Notes: a model not told the origin generated them from the sequence alone. A DNA stretch of 64,000 nt from Haliscomenobacter hydrossis DSM 1100 (GCF_000212735.1 NC_015510.1:4093001-4157000); one strand, 5' to 3'; positions 33,219 to 44,135 are shown, numbered from the stretch's first letter. Made by a program: numbers and translations.

Positions 33219-35621
33219 TCAAGAAATCGCCCGCGCCAGCACCTCCTGCATATTCCCCACATAGTGAAACTTCAGCCCGGTGATATAGTCCGTATTGATG
33301 TCTTCCACGTGGCGGCGGTTTTCTTTGCAAAGGATGATCTCCTTCATGCCCGCCCGCTTGGCAGCGAGAATTTTTTCTTTGATGCCCCCTACTGGCAATA
33401 CCTTACCACGCAGGGTAATTTCGCCCGTCATGGCCAAAAATGGCCGCACGGGTTTTCCCGTAAAAATGGAGGCCAATGATGTCAACATCGTTACACCTGC
33501 TGAAGGCCCATCTTTGGGGATTGCACCTTCCGGGATGTGGACGTGGACGTCGCTTTTTTCAATTTTATCGGTATCTACTCCCAATTCTTCGGCGTGGGCT
33601 TTGATGAAACTCATGGCTGTGGTAGCAGATTCCTTCATCACTTCACCCAGGTTTCCGGTGAGGATCATGCGGCCACTGCCTTTACTTACACTGGATTCCA
33701 CAAAGAGGATTTCCCCGCCCATTTGGGTCCAGGCTAAGCCTACTGCTACCCCTGGTGAAGGTACTTCTTTGTACATCTCGGGTGCATACGGCGTGATGCC
33801 CAAAACGCTGGCCACTTCCGCTTCGTCGATGTTGGCGTTGGGGGTTTCGTCCATCGCTACCTGCTTGGCTACGTGGCGCATTACTGCTGCAATTTGGCGG
33901 TTGAGCGAACGTACGCCCGATTCACGGGTATACTCTTGCACCATTTTCCGCAAGGCTTTTTTGCCAAACTTGACCTGACTGGCCTTGAGGCCGTGCTCTT
34001 TCAACTGATCGGGAATCAGGTGGCGCTTGGCAATTTCAACCTTTTCTTCCATAGAATAGCCGCCGATCTCGATGATTTCCATCCGGTCGAGGAGGGCGGG
34101 TTGAATGGTGCTCAAGCCATTTGCGGTAGCAATGAACAAGACCTTGCTGAGGTCGTAATCCACTTCCAGGTAATTGTCGTGAAAATGGTCGTTTTGAGTA
34201 GGATCCAATACTTCCAACAAGGCTGAACTCGGATCACCCCGAAAATCGCGGCCCACTTTATCGATCTCGTCGAGCAAAAACACGGGATTACCACTGCCTG
34301 CTTTTTTCATCGATTGGATGATGCGGCCAGGCAAGGCGCCGATATACGTTTTGCGGTGTCCGCGGATTTCACTTTCGTCGTGCAAGCCTCCCAGCGACAT
34401 TTGTACAAACTCCCGATCCAGCGCCGTAGCAATCGACCTTCCCAAAGAGGTTTTACCTACCCCGGGAGGGCCCACCAAACACAAGATTGGCGCTTTCATG
34501 TCGCCTTTGAGTTTCAGCACGGCCAAGTGTTCCAGGATGCGTTCTTTGACTTTTTCCAGGCCAAAATGGTCGTGGTCGAGTACTTTTTTGACCCGTTTGA
34601 GGTCAAAATTGTCTTCGGAGTATTGCTGCCAGGGCAGGTCGATCATCAATTCCAGATAGTTCATCTGGATGGAGTATTCCGCCACCTGGGGGTTCATGCG
34701 GCGCAACTTGGTCAGCTCCCGATCAAAATGTTTGGCGGAAGCTTCCGACCATAATTTGGCCTTGGCTCTTGACTCCAGGGTGCTTACTTCTTCTTCCTGA
34801 GGGTTTTGCCCCAACTCTTCCTGGATCGTCTTGAGTTGTTGGCTCAGGAAATAATCCCGTTGTTGTTTTTCGAGGTCACCCCGTACGCGGGTTTCAATTT
34901 TATCCTTCAGTTCCAGCAATTGCAGCTGGGTCCCCATTTCGTGAATCACCAGTGAAGCCTTCTGGCTCAGGTCGTCGTATTCCAGAATTTGCTGCTTCAC
35001 CTCTACCTTGGAATTCATATTGGAAGAGATAAAATTGAGCAAAAAGGAATTGTCCTGGATGCTGCGCAGCATGGCAATGGCCTCTTGAGGAATATTGGGC
35101 GAAAGCTCTACGATGCGCTGCGATAAGTCCATGATGGTGGAAATCTGCGCTTCGAACTCAATATTGTCAATATTCTCTGGATGCGGCAAAACCCGAATAG
35201 AACCCTCCATGTACGGCGTTTCGCGAAGCATATTGCCCAACTCAAAACGCTTTTGTCCACGCAAAATGGCGGTTGTGGTGCCATCGGGCATGCGCAGGAT
35301 CTTGATGATCTGGGCAACCGTACCAATGGGGTATAAATCTTCGGCGCCAGGATTTTCAATCTTCACGTCCTTTTGAGACAAGACTCCAATCAGCTTAGCT
35401 GATTCGTATGCTTCATTGATGGCGCGGATTGACTTATCGCGGCCAACCGTAATGGGAATGACTACTCCAGGAAATAATACAGTGTTCTTTAATGCCAATA
35501 TCGGCAAAAAACCAGGATATTGATCGTCGGCGATGGTATCCTGTCCCTCGTCCATGGAAAGCATGGGGAGGAAGTCACTGTCGTCGTCTAATTCTCGATT
35601 AACCAATAGCGCGTCGAACAT
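33219..35621 (-). CDS. lon: ATP-dependent protease Lon
   Basis: An 800-residue Lon protease, a cytoplasmic hexamer that unfolds and degrades damaged and regulatory proteins. The N-terminal LON domain (about residues 38-235) has [19 protein letters not shown]; the AAA+ domain (about 345-590) has the P-loop [15 protein letters not shown] and Walker [12 protein letters not shown]; the proteolytic domain (about 600-795) holds the catalytic Ser in [11 protein letters not shown] and Lys in [15 protein letters not shown]. Length and order are standard. An acidic N-terminal extension ([20 protein letters not shown]) precedes the LON domain. The gene follows secA on the same strand, with a word-repeat palindrome between them (35631-35743). 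Confidence 0.97.
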   Translation of the reverse strand: MFDALLVNRELDDDSDFLPMLSMDEGQDTIADDQYPGFLPILALKNTVLFPGVVIPITVGRDKSIRAINEAYESAKLIGVLSQKDVKIENPGAEDLYPIGTVAQIIKILRMPDGTTTAILRGQKRFELGNMLRETPYMEGSIRVLPHPENIDNIEFEAQISTIMDLSQRIVELSPNIPQEAIAMLRSIQDNSFLLNFISSNMNSKVEVKQQILEYDDLSQKASLVIHEMGTQLQLLELKDKIETRVRGDLEKQQRDYFLSQQLKTIQEELGQNPQEEEVSTLESRAKAKLWSEASAKHFDRELTKLRRMNPQVAEYSIQMNYLELMIDLPWQQYSEDNFDLKRVKKVLDHDHFGLEKVKERILEHLAVLKLKGDMKAPILCLVGPPGVGKTSLGRSIATALDREFVQMSLGGLHDESEIRGHRKTYIGALPGRIIQSMKKAGSGNPVFLLDEIDKVGRDFRGDPSSALLEVLDPTQNDHFHDNYLEVDYDLSKVLFIATANGLSTIQPALLDRMEIIEIGGYSMEEKVEIAKRHLIPDQLKEHGLKASQVKFGKKALRKMVQEYTRESGVRSLNRQIAAVMRHVAKQVAMDETPNANIDEAEVASVLGITPYAPEMYKEVPSPGVAVGLAWTQMGGEILFVESSVSKGSGRMILTGNLGEVMKESATTAMSFIKAHAEELGVDTDKIEKSDVHVHIPEGAIPKDGPSAGVTMLTSLASIFTGKPVRPFLAMTGEITLRGKVLPVGGIKEKILAAKRAGMKEIILCKENRRHVEDINTDYITGLKFHYVGNMQEVLARAIS

Positions 35622-35630
35622 AATTTTATT

Positions 35631-35743
35631 AAGTGAAAAGTGAAAAGCGAAAAGCGAAAAGTGAAAAGCGAATAACGAAAAGCGAATAACAATAAGGAAG
35701 AAATGCTATTCGCTATTCGTTTTTAGCTATTCACTTTTCACTT
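35631..35743. repeat. Inverted repeat of tandem AAGTGAAAAGCGA words between secA and lon
   Basis: The left half (35631-35690) is a run of imperfect AAAAGCGA / AAAAGTGA / GCGAATAAC words. The right half (about 35705-35743) repeats their complement (GCTATTCGC, CACTTTTCACTT). The right end overlaps the last secA codons: the final GGG AAG TGA is part of the arm. The left end reaches ten bases short of the lon start codon, so the element lies in the lon leader. Confidence 0.8.
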
Positions 35744-38700
35744 CCCGTGACATTGTTTGTACTTCTTGCCACTGCCGCAAGGGCAGGGGTCGTTGCGGCC
35801 AATTTTTGGATCGCGACGAATTGGGGACACCTTTTCTCGTGGGGCGTTGGTCGACTCGGCTGCAACACGGCGGCGCGGATCTTCGTTTTCGACCCGATTG
35901 GTTTGGGTGCGTGAAACCTCCAGGGCCCGTTGTTCGCGGGCTTGTTCCAGGGTGGTTCCGTCGGAGAACACCAGGGTTCCTTTTGACAAATAGCTGGTCA
36001 CCAATTGGTTGACTTCCATGAACATGTCCTGGAACAAATCGTAGCCCTTGAGTTTGTATTCTACCAGTGGGTCTTTTTGGGCAAAAGAAACGGCTTGCAC
36101 CGATTCCTTCAGTTCATCCATGTTGCGGAGGTGCTCCTTCCATTTTTCGTCGATGATGGCCAGGGTTACCGTACGTTCAATATCGCGAATGATGGTTTTT
36201 CCATTGGACTCTACCGCGTCTTTGAGGTCGGCGGTTACGGTGTAGGGGTGCGTGCTACCATCCGTAAACGGAATCACGATGCGCTTGTAGATGTGGCCCT
36301 GGTTGTGGTACACCTCCTGTATTTGCGGCAGCAATACATCGATGATTTGGTCGGATTTACGGTGGTAAAAGGTATTGAACTGGTTGAAAAAAGCAGCTAC
36401 CACCTCGTGTTGTGGTGCATCGCGGAAGAATCCGGCATCCAATTCAGGGTCAATTCCTAAAAAGCTGATGGATTCCCGACGGAAGGTGTCAAAGTTACCC
36501 GCCTGGCGGTGCAGCGAGATCAGGTTTTCCACCATCGATTCGAAGCTGGTATTGAGGTCTACGGAAAGGCGTTCCCCATAAAGGGCGTTGTCGCGTTTTT
36601 TGTAGATGTTCTCCCGCTGAACGTTCATGACATCATCGTATTCCAGCAGACGCTTACGGATGCCAAAGTTGTTTTCTTCTACTTTTTTCTGGGCTCGTTC
36701 GATGGATTTGGTGACCATGCTGTGCTGAATCACATCACCTTCTTTGTGGCCCATACGGTCCATCAAACCAGCAATGCGCTCTGATTGGAACAGGCGCATG
36801 AGGTTGTCTTCCAAAGACACATAAAACTGCGAAGTACCTGGATCACCCTGGCGTCCGGCACGACCCCGCAACTGGCGGTCTACCCGGCGAGATTCGTGGC
36901 GCTCGGTACCGATGATGGCCAAACCACCCGCAGCTTTCACTTCGTTGTTGATCTTGATGTCCGTACCCCGTCCGGCCATGTTGGTGGCGATGGTTACTTT
37001 ACCGGGGCGGCCTGCTTCGGCCACAATTTCTGCTTCCCGCTGGTGTTGCTTGGCGTTGAGCACGTTGTGGTCGATGTTGCGCATGCGGAGCAGACGGCTT
37101 AATTTTTCAGAGATATCAACCGAAGTTGTACCTACCAGCACGGGGCGACCCGCGTTGCTGAGGCTCACAATTTCGTCGATCACTGCATCATATTTTTCTT
37201 TGGCCGACTTGAACACCAAATCATCCATGTCTTTACGCGTCATGGGGCGATTGGTCGGGATGACGGTTACTTCCAGTTTGTAGATGTCCCACAATTCTTT
37301 GGCTTCGGTTTCGGCAGTACCGGTCATACCGGCCAACTTGTGGTACATGCGGAAGAAGTTCTGGAGGGTAACCGTGGCATAGGTTTGGGTAATTTCTCCA
37401 ACTTTTACGTTCTCCTTTGCTTCCAGCGCCTGGTGCAAACCATCGGAGTAACGCCGGCCTTCCATCATCCGGCCAGTTTGTTCATCTACAATCTTGACCT
37501 CACCTTCCATGACGACATAGTCTTCGTCAATTTCGAAGATGGTGTAAGCCTTGAGCAACTGGCTGATGGCGTGCAAACGCCGCGATTTGATGCCAAAATC
37601 CTGAGAAAGTTTGGTTTTTGCCTCGTTTTTCTCTTCCTTGGTCATTTCGGTATTGCGGTCGATTTCCATCAACTCGGTAGCCAGGTCAGGCAGAATATAG
37701 AAGCTAGGATCGGAACTGCCCTGGGTCATGTATTCTACCCCTTTGTCGGTCAGTTCTACCTGTCGGTTTTTCTCATCGATGGTGAAGTACAACTCTGCGT
37801 CCACTAAATGCATGTGTTTGGATTGCTCCTGCATGTAGTGGTTTTCGGTTCTTTGTAAATGTACTTTGACTCCTTCTTCACCGAGGAATTTGATCAAAGG
37901 CCGGGATTTGGGCAATGCGCGGTAAGAGCGCAGTAAAGCCATACCCGATTGACCTTCTTCTACCCCAATTTTGCCTTCATTATACAGTTTCCGCGCCTGA
38001 GCCAGGTAATCGGTAGCCAACTTGCGCTGCATGTTGATGAGGCGTTCAACGTCAGGTTTGAGGTCTACATAATCCTGGTCTTCGGTGGTATAACCTACTG
38101 GGCCAGAAATGATCAAAGGTGTACGCGCATCGTCGATCAATACAGAGTCAACCTCATCCACGATGGCGTAGTGGTGTTTGCCCTGTACTTTTTCTTCAAC
38201 GGAGCGCACCATGTTGTCACGCAGATAGTCGAAACCAAATTCGTTGTTGGTACCAAAAGTAATGTCACAGCGGTAAGCAGCGATGCGCTCGTCCGAATGC
38301 GGCTGGTATTTATCGATACAGTCTACGGTAAGGAACAAGAACTCATAAATGGGCCCTACCCACTCGGAGTCACGACGAGCCAGGTAATCGTTGACCGTTA
38401 CAATGTGAACGCCTTGACCACCTACACCATTCAGGTAAGCGGGTAGTGTAGCCACCAGGGTTTTACCTTCCCCTGTGGCCATTTCCGCGATCTTACCTTC
38501 GTGTAGAACCATACCCCCGATGAGCTGTACATCGTAGTGTACCATGTCCCAGGTGATTTCACCGCCGGCGGCAACCCACTGGTTTTTCCAGATGGCTTTA
38601 TCCCCTTCGATGCTGATGTAACGTTTACCTTTGGCCGCCAGATTGCGGTCGTGTTCGGTGGCGGTTACCTCCAGGGTGGAATTTTCTTTGAAACGGCGAG

Positions 38701-39064
38701 CCGCTTCCCTACACACGGCAAAAGCTTCGGGGAGAATTTCTTTCAGGGTTAATTCGAGCTGTTTATCGCGGTCCTTGTGGGCCTCGTCGATTTCATTGAA
38801 AAGTTGCTCTTTTCTGATGAGGTCTTCCTCCTGAGCAGCATCATCATGCAAGCCCTGGATTTCTTCGTCAATGGCGGATAGCTGTTGGGCTATATAGGCG
38901 CGAAACTCCAAAGTTTTATTGCGCAGCTCGTCATTGCTGATCTGGCGAAGTTGCTCACCGATGTTGTTGATCTCCTCCACTAGAGGTCCGAGACCCTTCA
39001 CATCTCGCTCGTGCTTGGTGCCGCCGAGGATCTTGGTTAGTGCTTTTCCAATAGTACCAAACAT
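35738..39064 (-). CDS. secA: Preprotein translocase ATPase SecA
   Basis: A 1108-residue SecA, the motor that drives unfolded proteins through SecYEG. Conserved parts include the Walker A motif [20 protein letters not shown], the [20 protein letters not shown] helicase motif, [38 protein letters not shown], and [10 protein letters not shown]. The C-terminal zinc-binding tail [15 protein letters not shown], which binds SecB or lipids, ends the protein. The protein is longer than the E. coli form (901) because of insertions, including an acidic one near residues 60-95, as is common in Bacteroidota. A -7-like box lies at 39122-39129. Its 3' end overlaps the repeat at 35631-35743. Confidence 0.97.
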   Translation of the reverse strand: MFGTIGKALTKILGGTKHERDVKGLGPLVEEINNIGEQLRQISNDELRNKTLEFRAYIAQQLSAIDEEIQGLHDDAAQEEDLIRKEQLFNEIDEAHKDRDKQLELTLKEILPEAFAVCREAARRFKENSTLEVTATEHDRNLAAKGKRYISIEGDKAIWKNQWVAAGGEITWDMVHYDVQLIGGMVLHEGKIAEMATGEGKTLVATLPAYLNGVGGQGVHIVTVNDYLARRDSEWVGPIYEFLFLTVDCIDKYQPHSDERIAAYRCDITFGTNNEFGFDYLRDNMVRSVEEKVQGKHHYAIVDEVDSVLIDDARTPLIISGPVGYTTEDQDYVDLKPDVERLINMQRKLATDYLAQARKLYNEGKIGVEEGQSGMALLRSYRALPKSRPLIKFLGEEGVKVHLQRTENHYMQEQSKHMHLVDAELYFTIDEKNRQVELTDKGVEYMTQGSSDPSFYILPDLATELMEIDRNTEMTKEEKNEAKTKLSQDFGIKSRRLHAISQLLKAYTIFEIDEDYVVMEGEVKIVDEQTGRMMEGRRYSDGLHQALEAKENVKVGEITQTYATVTLQNFFRMYHKLAGMTGTAETEAKELWDIYKLEVTVIPTNRPMTRKDMDDLVFKSAKEKYDAVIDEIVSLSNAGRPVLVGTTSVDISEKLSRLLRMRNIDHNVLNAKQHQREAEIVAEAGRPGKVTIATNMAGRGTDIKINNEVKAAGGLAIIGTERHESRRVDRQLRGRAGRQGDPGTSQFYVSLEDNLMRLFQSERIAGLMDRMGHKEGDVIQHSMVTKSIERAQKKVEENNFGIRKRLLEYDDVMNVQRENIYKKRDNALYGERLSVDLNTSFESMVENLISLHRQAGNFDTFRRESISFLGIDPELDAGFFRDAPQHEVVAAFFNQFNTFYHRKSDQIIDVLLPQIQEVYHNQGHIYKRIVIPFTDGSTHPYTVTADLKDAVESNGKTIIRDIERTVTLAIIDEKWKEHLRNMDELKESVQAVSFAQKDPLVEYKLKGYDLFQDMFMEVNQLVTSYLSKGTLVFSDGTTLEQAREQRALEVSRTQTNRVENEDPRRRVAAESTNAPREKVSPIRRDPKIGRNDPCPCGSGKKYKQCHGK

Positions 39065-39121
39065 GTTGGGTAATTTGAAAGTTAAGAGCTTTCTATACTA
39101 GATTACAGCTCATAATTGTCC

Positions 39122-39129
39122 CAAAGATA
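39122..39129 (-). promoter_or_regulatory. -7 box upstream of secA
   Basis: Minus strand TATCTTTG (TAnnTTTG) about 57 bases before the secA start. No TTG lies at the expected -33 distance, so support is partial. The surrounding 281-base gap (39065-39345) holds no gene; at 39139-39162 it has a GAATGATGGATGGCGAATAA stretch resembling half of a word-repeat element. Confidence 0.4.
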
Positions 39130-39345
39130 AGGCAGAATAGCGAATGATGGATGGCGAATAATACGTGCTGTAAAGTGTATGCTAAAAAACAGGACTATTT
39201 TCCATTGATCATTTTGATGCTTATCGCACTTTTTCTTTAGGAGTGTATTTTTTATCGCCCAATTTTGTACCAAATTTGCAGAAAATTGAATACTGAGCCA
39301 TTTTGGCAGGAATGGCCTGCTTTTAACGACAAGAACGATAGCATC

Positions 39346-40095
39346 ATGAAAGGAAGTTTTTTTTTAGCCGTTTTTATTTTATTTGGCAGTTTACTGTTCA
39401 CCTGTACCCGACAAAATGACACTTCTATCGATATTCGGAACTACTATTTTCCGCTCAAGGAATTGACGGAAGGTATGGTTTACGAGTACGATTTTGTTGG
39501 AAATGATTCCATTGCACCCGATTATTGGTATTATCGCTCCTTGATTCAGGATGGCAAAACCTACCTGACCAGTACCCTGTATCGCCCTGGAGATCTCAGC
39601 CCTCAAATTCATGCCCGGGAGATTATGGTGAGGAATGGGATGCTGCTGGATGAAATATTTTTTTACGAGAAAGATACCAGTGGCAGGCCAGAGCAGCTAC
39701 AAGTTCCGGTAAAAATTGTGGCGGGCAATGTATATCCATTTTACGTGCAAAATCCAGGTGGTGTTTTTTTGCTGCGCATAGAATGGAAATCGGCGTTGGA
39801 CACGCTGGAAAAAACGGTGCTAATCAAAAATCGGCGTTTTGCAGGCATGACCACCTTTGAATTCGAAGGTAAAAAACATCCTGCGGTTAAATTTGCCCTC
39901 AAGGAAGCTATTGAAGTAAACAAAAACGGATTGTTTGCTCCTGCGCCTTATCCTGGTGATGAAACTTTTATCAAAGGCATAGGCAAGGTGCATTACCGCA
40001 AATTTGTGGGCAATCAAATCGTAGAGTACAAGTTGGCTAAACGTTATCCGATGTCCGAGCTGGAGAAGAAATTCAAAAGTATGCAGCAACAATAA
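39346..40095 (+). CDS. Predicted lipoprotein of unknown function
   Basis: A 249-residue exported protein. The signal peptide MKGSFFLAVFILFGSLLFTC ends in a lipobox with Cys20. The rest is beta-rich, with repeated strand-like blocks (YFPLKELTEGMVYEYDF, DYWYYRSLIQDGKTYLTSTLY, GGVFLLRIEWKSALDTLEKTV, GMTTFEFEGKKHPAVKFAL), and a short C-terminal helix (ELEKKFKSMQQQ). No domain is recognised. The ATG at 39346 is chosen because the upstream extension (an earlier ATG at 39265) has no signal-peptide character and 27 extra residues. It stands alone, convergent with proB. Confidence 0.82.
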   Translation: MKGSFFLAVFILFGSLLFTCTRQNDTSIDIRNYYFPLKELTEGMVYEYDFVGNDSIAPDYWYYRSLIQDGKTYLTSTLYRPGDLSPQIHAREIMVRNGMLLDEIFFYEKDTSGRPEQLQVPVKIVAGNVYPFYVQNPGGVFLLRIEWKSALDTLEKTVLIKNRRFAGMTTFEFEGKKHPAVKFALKEAIEVNKNGLFAPAPYPGDETFIKGIGKVHYRKFVGNQIVEYKLAKRYPMSELEKKFKSMQQQ

Positions 40096-40116
40096 GTGTA
40101 TGCCCTAGCACTTAGG

Positions 40117-41196
40117 TCATCCAATCAGCAGATAATCATAGTGCACCAATGCTTTTTTGCCTTTTTGCCCCAGGTACTTTCGTGCGGTAAGAGAGCTGTA
40201 TTGGGCCATACCTATGCCTAGCTCCTCCGTGCCGCAATAGATGGCCACAATATCACCCCGTTCAAATTCCCCCTCAATGGCGGTAACACCTACGGGGAGC
40301 AAACTCGACACCCGCTCCTCGGCACGTAGGGCTTGGGCAGCGCCTGCATTGATGATGATTTTCCCCTTGGGGTCAGCACCTTGATAAGCCAGGCGTTTTT
40401 TGAGATTAGAGGTCTTTTTTTGGCTGGGAAAAAGGGTGTATTCGCCAGTTTGTTGCCAGATTTCGTGCAGGATATGGTCTTTTTTGCCGTTGGCAATGAT
40501 GGTATCTACGCCTAAAACGGCTGCTTTACGGGCAATCCGGTATTTGGTATTCATCCCTCCCCGACCAAAAGAAGAGGTAGAAGGCAAAATAAAGCGCTGG
40601 AATTGCGCATCGTTGGGGTCAATCTGACGAATCAGTTGGCTGTTGGGATCGTTGGGGTGTCCATCGTAAATCCCGGCCACATTGCTCAAAATGACCAGCG
40701 CATCAGAATTGACTGCGGCGGCTACCAAACCTGCCAACTCGTCGTTGTCGGTGAACATCAATTCTGTAACCGCCACGGCATCATTTTCATTGATGATGGG
40801 TACAATTTCATCGCGGAGCAAACCTTGTAAGCAGGATTTCATGTTGAGGTAATGTTCGCGGTCGCGAAAATCCTCTTTGGTGACCAGCAGTTGCGCAATA
40901 TGGGTGCCATGCGCTTCAAAAAGCTGCTGGTAAATCTGCATCAACCGTGGCTGCCCCACCGAAGCCCAAACCTGCCGGCGCAAAACGGGGTTGACGTGAC
41001 TCAATTGCGGCAAAGCAGATCGCCCCATGGCTACTGCTCCCGAAGAAACGAGTACAACCTCGGCGCCACGGCTGCGCAACCACGCAACCTGGTCAACCAA
41101 ATGAACAATGCGTGCAACATCCGGACGACTTTGATCGTCGGTCAGCACATTAGAACCGATTTTGATGACAATACGGTGATACGTTGAAAGTGACAT
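40117..41196 (-). CDS. proB: Glutamate 5-kinase
   Basis: A 359-residue glutamate 5-kinase, which makes gamma-glutamyl phosphate in the first step of proline synthesis. The amino-acid-kinase domain (residues about 5-255) has VIKIGSNVLTDD, VVLVSSGAVAMGRSAL, IINENDAVAV and FGRGGMNTKYRIARKAAVLGVDTIIANG. A C-terminal PUA domain (about 270-355, GKIIINAGAAQALRAEERVSSLLPVGVTAIEGEFERGD) is present, as in full-length ProB. Proline feedback is expected at the kinase domain. proA (glutamate-semialdehyde dehydrogenase) is not adjacent and must lie elsewhere. Confidence 0.95.
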   Translation of the reverse strand: MSLSTYHRIVIKIGSNVLTDDQSRPDVARIVHLVDQVAWLRSRGAEVVLVSSGAVAMGRSALPQLSHVNPVLRRQVWASVGQPRLMQIYQQLFEAHGTHIAQLLVTKEDFRDREHYLNMKSCLQGLLRDEIVPIINENDAVAVTELMFTDNDELAGLVAAAVNSDALVILSNVAGIYDGHPNDPNSQLIRQIDPNDAQFQRFILPSTSSFGRGGMNTKYRIARKAAVLGVDTIIANGKKDHILHEIWQQTGEYTLFPSQKKTSNLKKRLAYQGADPKGKIIINAGAAQALRAEERVSSLLPVGVTAIEGEFERGDIVAIYCGTEELGIGMAQYSSLTARKYLGQKGKKALVHYDYLLIG

Positions 41197-41251
41197 GGTT
41201 TGTTACCTGTTGCGGTCTTATTGGTAGGCGCGGCGAAGGTAAGGCGTTTTT

Positions 41252-42421
41252 TTACGCTTGTTCCTGATTTGCTTTAATTAAACGAATGGAGAAAGTAGTC
41301 CCCTTGCCTTCTTCCGAACGTTTGACAAATAATTTTCCGGAGTGGTATTCCTCGATGATGCGTTTGGACAGGGAAAGCCCCAAACCCCAACCGCGTTTTT
41401 TGGTGGTATAGCCAGGCTGAAACACCGTTTTGAATTTTGAGCTGGGAATACCTTTACCCGTATCGGTCACATCGATGTTGACCATATGTTCTTCCTCCGT
41501 GACATCAACCTGGATATTTCCCTGTCCATCCATGGAGTCGAGGGCGTTGCGCAACAAGTTCTCGATCACCCAGTCAAACAAGGGTGGATTGAGCCGTACA
41601 CCCAATGTTTTGCTATCAGGATCTGGAAAAATGAATTTTACCTTACGTGAAGCCCGACGTTGCATGTAGGCACGGCATTTTTCCAGTTCGGCATAAATAT
41701 TGACGGGTTCCAGGGAGGGAATGGAGCCAATTTTGGAAAAACGATCGGCAATAAGTTCCAGGCGGCTTACATCGGTGCGCAGTTCATCTACTATTTCAAT
41801 GACCTCTTCATCGTCTTCTTTGATGGCGCGCAGGTTTTCCAACCAGGCTACAATACCGCTGATGGGCGTACCCAATTGGTGAGCAGTTTCTTTGGCCATG
41901 CCCACCCACACCCGGTTTTGTTCGCTGCGGCGCGCTGAACTGAAACCAACATAACCCAAGCCGACAAAAGCAGCAATGAGCACCAATTGAATCAGGGGGA
42001 AATACCGCAATTGACGCAAGAGCGTAGATTCCTGGTAAAAGATTTTATTGCCTGCACTGCTAATGGGTTCGAACCCACCTTTTTCCAATTTTTGAATGAC
42101 GTCTTGCAGAAACTTTTCATCCTTGGTTTGTTCTGCTCCAAAATTTTTGGCATCCACGATCTTGTTCTGCTCATCGATAATGATGACCGGGATGGTGGTA
42201 TTGCGCTCCAGAATTTGTAATTGCAGGGATAAATCTTCAAACTCGCTCGTCGGGTTGTTGATTTGCTCTAGTGCCAATACGTAGTTTTCTACACGATATC
42301 GTTCACCATCAGCTAGTTGCTGGGAGAGGTAATCCGTATAATAAACCGAGATAAGCAGTATGACTACACCGACTGCTGCCAGATAAATTTTCCACCGCGA
42401 TTTTCGGCTATAAATGTCCAT
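41252..42421 (-). CDS. Membrane sensor histidine kinase
   Basis: A 389-residue two-component sensor. An N-terminal membrane helix (IYLAAVGVVILLISVYY), an extracytoplasmic sensor region of about 100 residues, and a second helix (FPLIQLVLIAAFVGLGYVGF) precede the kinase core. The phospho-accepting His is in MAKETAHQLGTPISGIVAWLENL; the ATP-binding domain has VIENLLRNALDSM (N box), VDVTDTGKGIP (G1) and GWGLGLSLSKRIIEEYHSG (G2). No response-regulator gene adjoins, so its partner is unknown. A word-repeat palindrome (42429-42494) lies between its start and the upstream DUF3089 gene. Confidence 0.93.
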   Translation of the reverse strand: MDIYSRKSRWKIYLAAVGVVILLISVYYTDYLSQQLADGERYRVENYVLALEQINNPTSEFEDLSLQLQILERNTTIPVIIIDEQNKIVDAKNFGAEQTKDEKFLQDVIQKLEKGGFEPISSAGNKIFYQESTLLRQLRYFPLIQLVLIAAFVGLGYVGFSSARRSEQNRVWVGMAKETAHQLGTPISGIVAWLENLRAIKEDDEEVIEIVDELRTDVSRLELIADRFSKIGSIPSLEPVNIYAELEKCRAYMQRRASRKVKFIFPDPDSKTLGVRLNPPLFDWVIENLLRNALDSMDGQGNIQVDVTEEEHMVNIDVTDTGKGIPSSKFKTVFQPGYTTKKRGWGLGLSLSKRIIEEYHSGKLFVKRSEEGKGTTFSIRLIKANQEQA

Positions 42422-42428
42422 AGAAAAA

Positions 42429-42494
42429 GGTTCGTGGGTTCGAGAGTTCGTGGGTTCGGAGCGCTGAACCCTCGAACCTTCGAACCCACGAACC
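42429..42494. repeat. Inverted repeat of GGTTCG words
   Basis: GGTTCGTGGGTTCGA on the left (from 42429) pairs with TCGAACCCACGAACC on the right (to 42494), 15 perfect positions, with inner GGGTTC/GAACCC pairs and the centre GGAGCGCT. It ends eight bases before the stop of the DUF3089 gene and starts seven bases upstream of the sensor-kinase ATG. Confidence 0.83.
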
Positions 42495-42502
42495 CTACTT
42501 GA

Positions 42503-43519
42503 TCATCTTTTCCAAAAATACCCCACTCGAGCCAGCGCATTCTCCCGAACATTGGCATAAAAGAGATTAAAATCTCCAATATGGTAGTTGGGATTGTTGT
42601 AAAGGAAGCTACCCGGAAATTTGGGTTTGTTGACCCATAACAATCCATCGTAGACCTGAGCGTCGCATACTTTTGGGATAACTTTGTTGAAACTGCGCAA
42701 AACCGCGCCTTTGTTCAGTTCACGGGAGGCATAGAGGGTATCAGTTGACCAGTTTAACGGATTTGTACTGACAATATTGTTTCCCTTTTCGTGAATCTCG
42801 GGGTAGTGTCCCCGCAAGTAAGTACGCCAGGAACAAAAGCAGCCAGTTTGTTCGGGACGATCGCAGGGAGGGATGTTTTCCAGGTAATTCTTTTCCACCG
42901 GCATGCCCACCAAATAGGCCACTACCAGGCGATTGCGCAGGTTGGTGCTGTCAAAAAACTCCTTGAGCAATCGTCGGGTATGGGTAGTCCCTTGGCTATG
43001 TGATGCAATGATGATGGGGCGCCCCCCATTGTAGTTGTCCAGATAATATTGGAAAGCCCGGCGCACATCGCTGTAAGCCAGGTCAAAAACCCGTTTTTGC
43101 AGTTCGGGTTCTTTAAGCCAATATGCGCTGATGTGCGCCTGGCGGTAACGTGGCGCGTATACCCGGCCAACGCCATTAAAAATGCTCGACTGAAAACGGA
43201 TGGCACTGTCGTCCACCTTTTTGTTCATTTTTGCGTTCTGTACATCGGCATTCCAGGGTTCTCCATCTTCCCGCTGCTGAGTATAAATGGTGGGGTGTAC
43301 AAAAAACACATCTACTTCGCCGTCTTTTTGGCGATCTTCCATCCCTTTGGGGACAACGTCGGCGGCATCTGTCTGATCAGGGAGGGCTGCCCAGGTAGCA
43401 GTCTGTGCATAGTCTGGTGCAGCAGGAACCGAGGAATTGCTGACCAGGGCTTCGCGCTGGGGAGTGCAGGCAAGGTAGTTAAGCGTCAATATTAGGATAA
43501 TGCAGTGAATAACTCTCAT
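42503..43519 (-). CDS. DUF3089 alpha/beta-hydrolase, predicted lipoprotein
   Basis: A 338-residue DUF3089 protein with alpha/beta-hydrolase features: VDVFFVHPTIYTQ near the start, the nucleophile elbow IIASHSQGTTH (G-x-S-x-G variant, Ser in HSQG), and a late block DGLLWVNKPKFPG. A lipoprotein-type signal (IILILTLNYLAC) follows the ATG at 43519; the earlier in-frame start at 43558 would overlap the DUF5615 gene and lengthen the basic region without need. Substrate unknown. It lies between the sensor kinase and the DUF433/DUF5615 pair, all on the minus strand. Confidence 0.85.
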   Translation of the reverse strand: MRVIHCIILILTLNYLACTPQREALVSNSSVPAAPDYAQTATWAALPDQTDAADVVPKGMEDRQKDGEVDVFFVHPTIYTQQREDGEPWNADVQNAKMNKKVDDSAIRFQSSIFNGVGRVYAPRYRQAHISAYWLKEPELQKRVFDLAYSDVRRAFQYYLDNYNGGRPIIIASHSQGTTHTRRLLKEFFDSTNLRNRLVVAYLVGMPVEKNYLENIPPCDRPEQTGCFCSWRTYLRGHYPEIHEKGNNIVSTNPLNWSTDTLYASRELNKGAVLRSFNKVIPKVCDAQVYDGLLWVNKPKFPGSFLYNNPNYHIGDFNLFYANVRENALARVGYFWKR

Positions 43520-43538
43520 ATCTTCGAGATGTCTTGAT

Positions 43539-43874
43539 TTAAAAAATCTCCAAAACATGGTAATCCTCCGCTAAATACAGTGCTTTAATGTCTTCAAAAC
43601 GTTCAGTAAGAATCCGCGCTATTTGAGTTGTAGATTGATTGCCGATTTGAAGTAAAACAACTTTGGGCGGGGCACCTAGTTGGATGCTCAGGTTTAAGAA
43701 GTCCTCATCATTTGTAACGATGATACAGTCATTTTTCTCTCCCCAATCCCAAATATCTCTATCAATTGCTGGAATTGGGAGTCCTGTGCGATTAACGTGC
43801 AGACATTCTGGATAGATTTCGGCAAGCTTTTTTACCAAACGGTAAGATAGATTTGCATCAAATAGTATCTTCAT
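43539..43874 (-). CDS. DUF5615 PIN-like protein
   Basis: A 111-residue protein of the DUF5615 (Mut7-C-like PIN) family, probably an RNA-cutting enzyme. The motif MKILFDANLSYRLVKKL carries the first active-site Asp, and the second acidic block is IIVTNDEDFLNL, followed by PPKVVLLQIGN. It is typically the toxin of a pair with a DUF433 protein. The start at 43874 lies just after the stop of DUF433 (one-base gap), so the genes are coupled. The upstream alternative (MQLLN, 43889) overlaps DUF433 and is less likely. Confidence 0.88.
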   Translation of the reverse strand: MKILFDANLSYRLVKKLAEIYPECLHVNRTGLPIPAIDRDIWDWGEKNDCIIVTNDEDFLNLSIQLGAPPKVVLLQIGNQSTTQIARILTERFEDIKALYLAEDYHVLEIF

Positions 43875-43875
43875 A

Positions 43876-44106
43876 TTAAGCAGCTGCAATCATTTTGACA
43901 AATCTTTCCCTTTGTGCAGCAAAAGCCAATGCAGCTTGAATTTTACTCATATCCAACTCGGGAAAGTCCTCAATAATCTCATCAAAACTCATTCCTGAGG
44001 CCAACCACATGAGGATATCTACCACTGCTATTCTTGTACCAATGATACATGGTTTCCCAAATCTAATCGTTGGGTCAATTGATATTAAAACTTGGAAATT
44101 TGACAT
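43876..44106 (-). CDS. DUF433 protein, antitoxin-like
   Basis: A 76-residue DUF433 protein. The family signature ISIDPTIRFGKPCIIGTRIAVVDILMWLASGMSFDEIIEDFPELDMSKIQAAL is complete and contains a winged-helix-like DNA-binding fold. It is the usual first gene of a DUF433-DUF5615 pair, which behaves like an antitoxin-toxin module by gene order. A -7-like box lies at 44136-44143. Confidence 0.9.
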   Translation of the reverse strand: MSNFQVLISIDPTIRFGKPCIIGTRIAVVDILMWLASGMSFDEIIEDFPELDMSKIQAALAFAAQRERFVKMIAAA

Positions 44107-44135
44107 TTAATTTGAATTATTTTGTGAAAAATAAA

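Noticed and set aside
35631-35743. Possible CRISPR or satellite-type array
   Set aside because: The repeated words are only 8-10 bases with no spacers of regular length, and the second half is the inverse complement of the first; no cas genes are near.
42429-42494. Possible integron attC site
   Set aside because: No integron integrase, no conserved attC core ends and no cassette array; the hairpin is of the same word-repeat design as others in the window.
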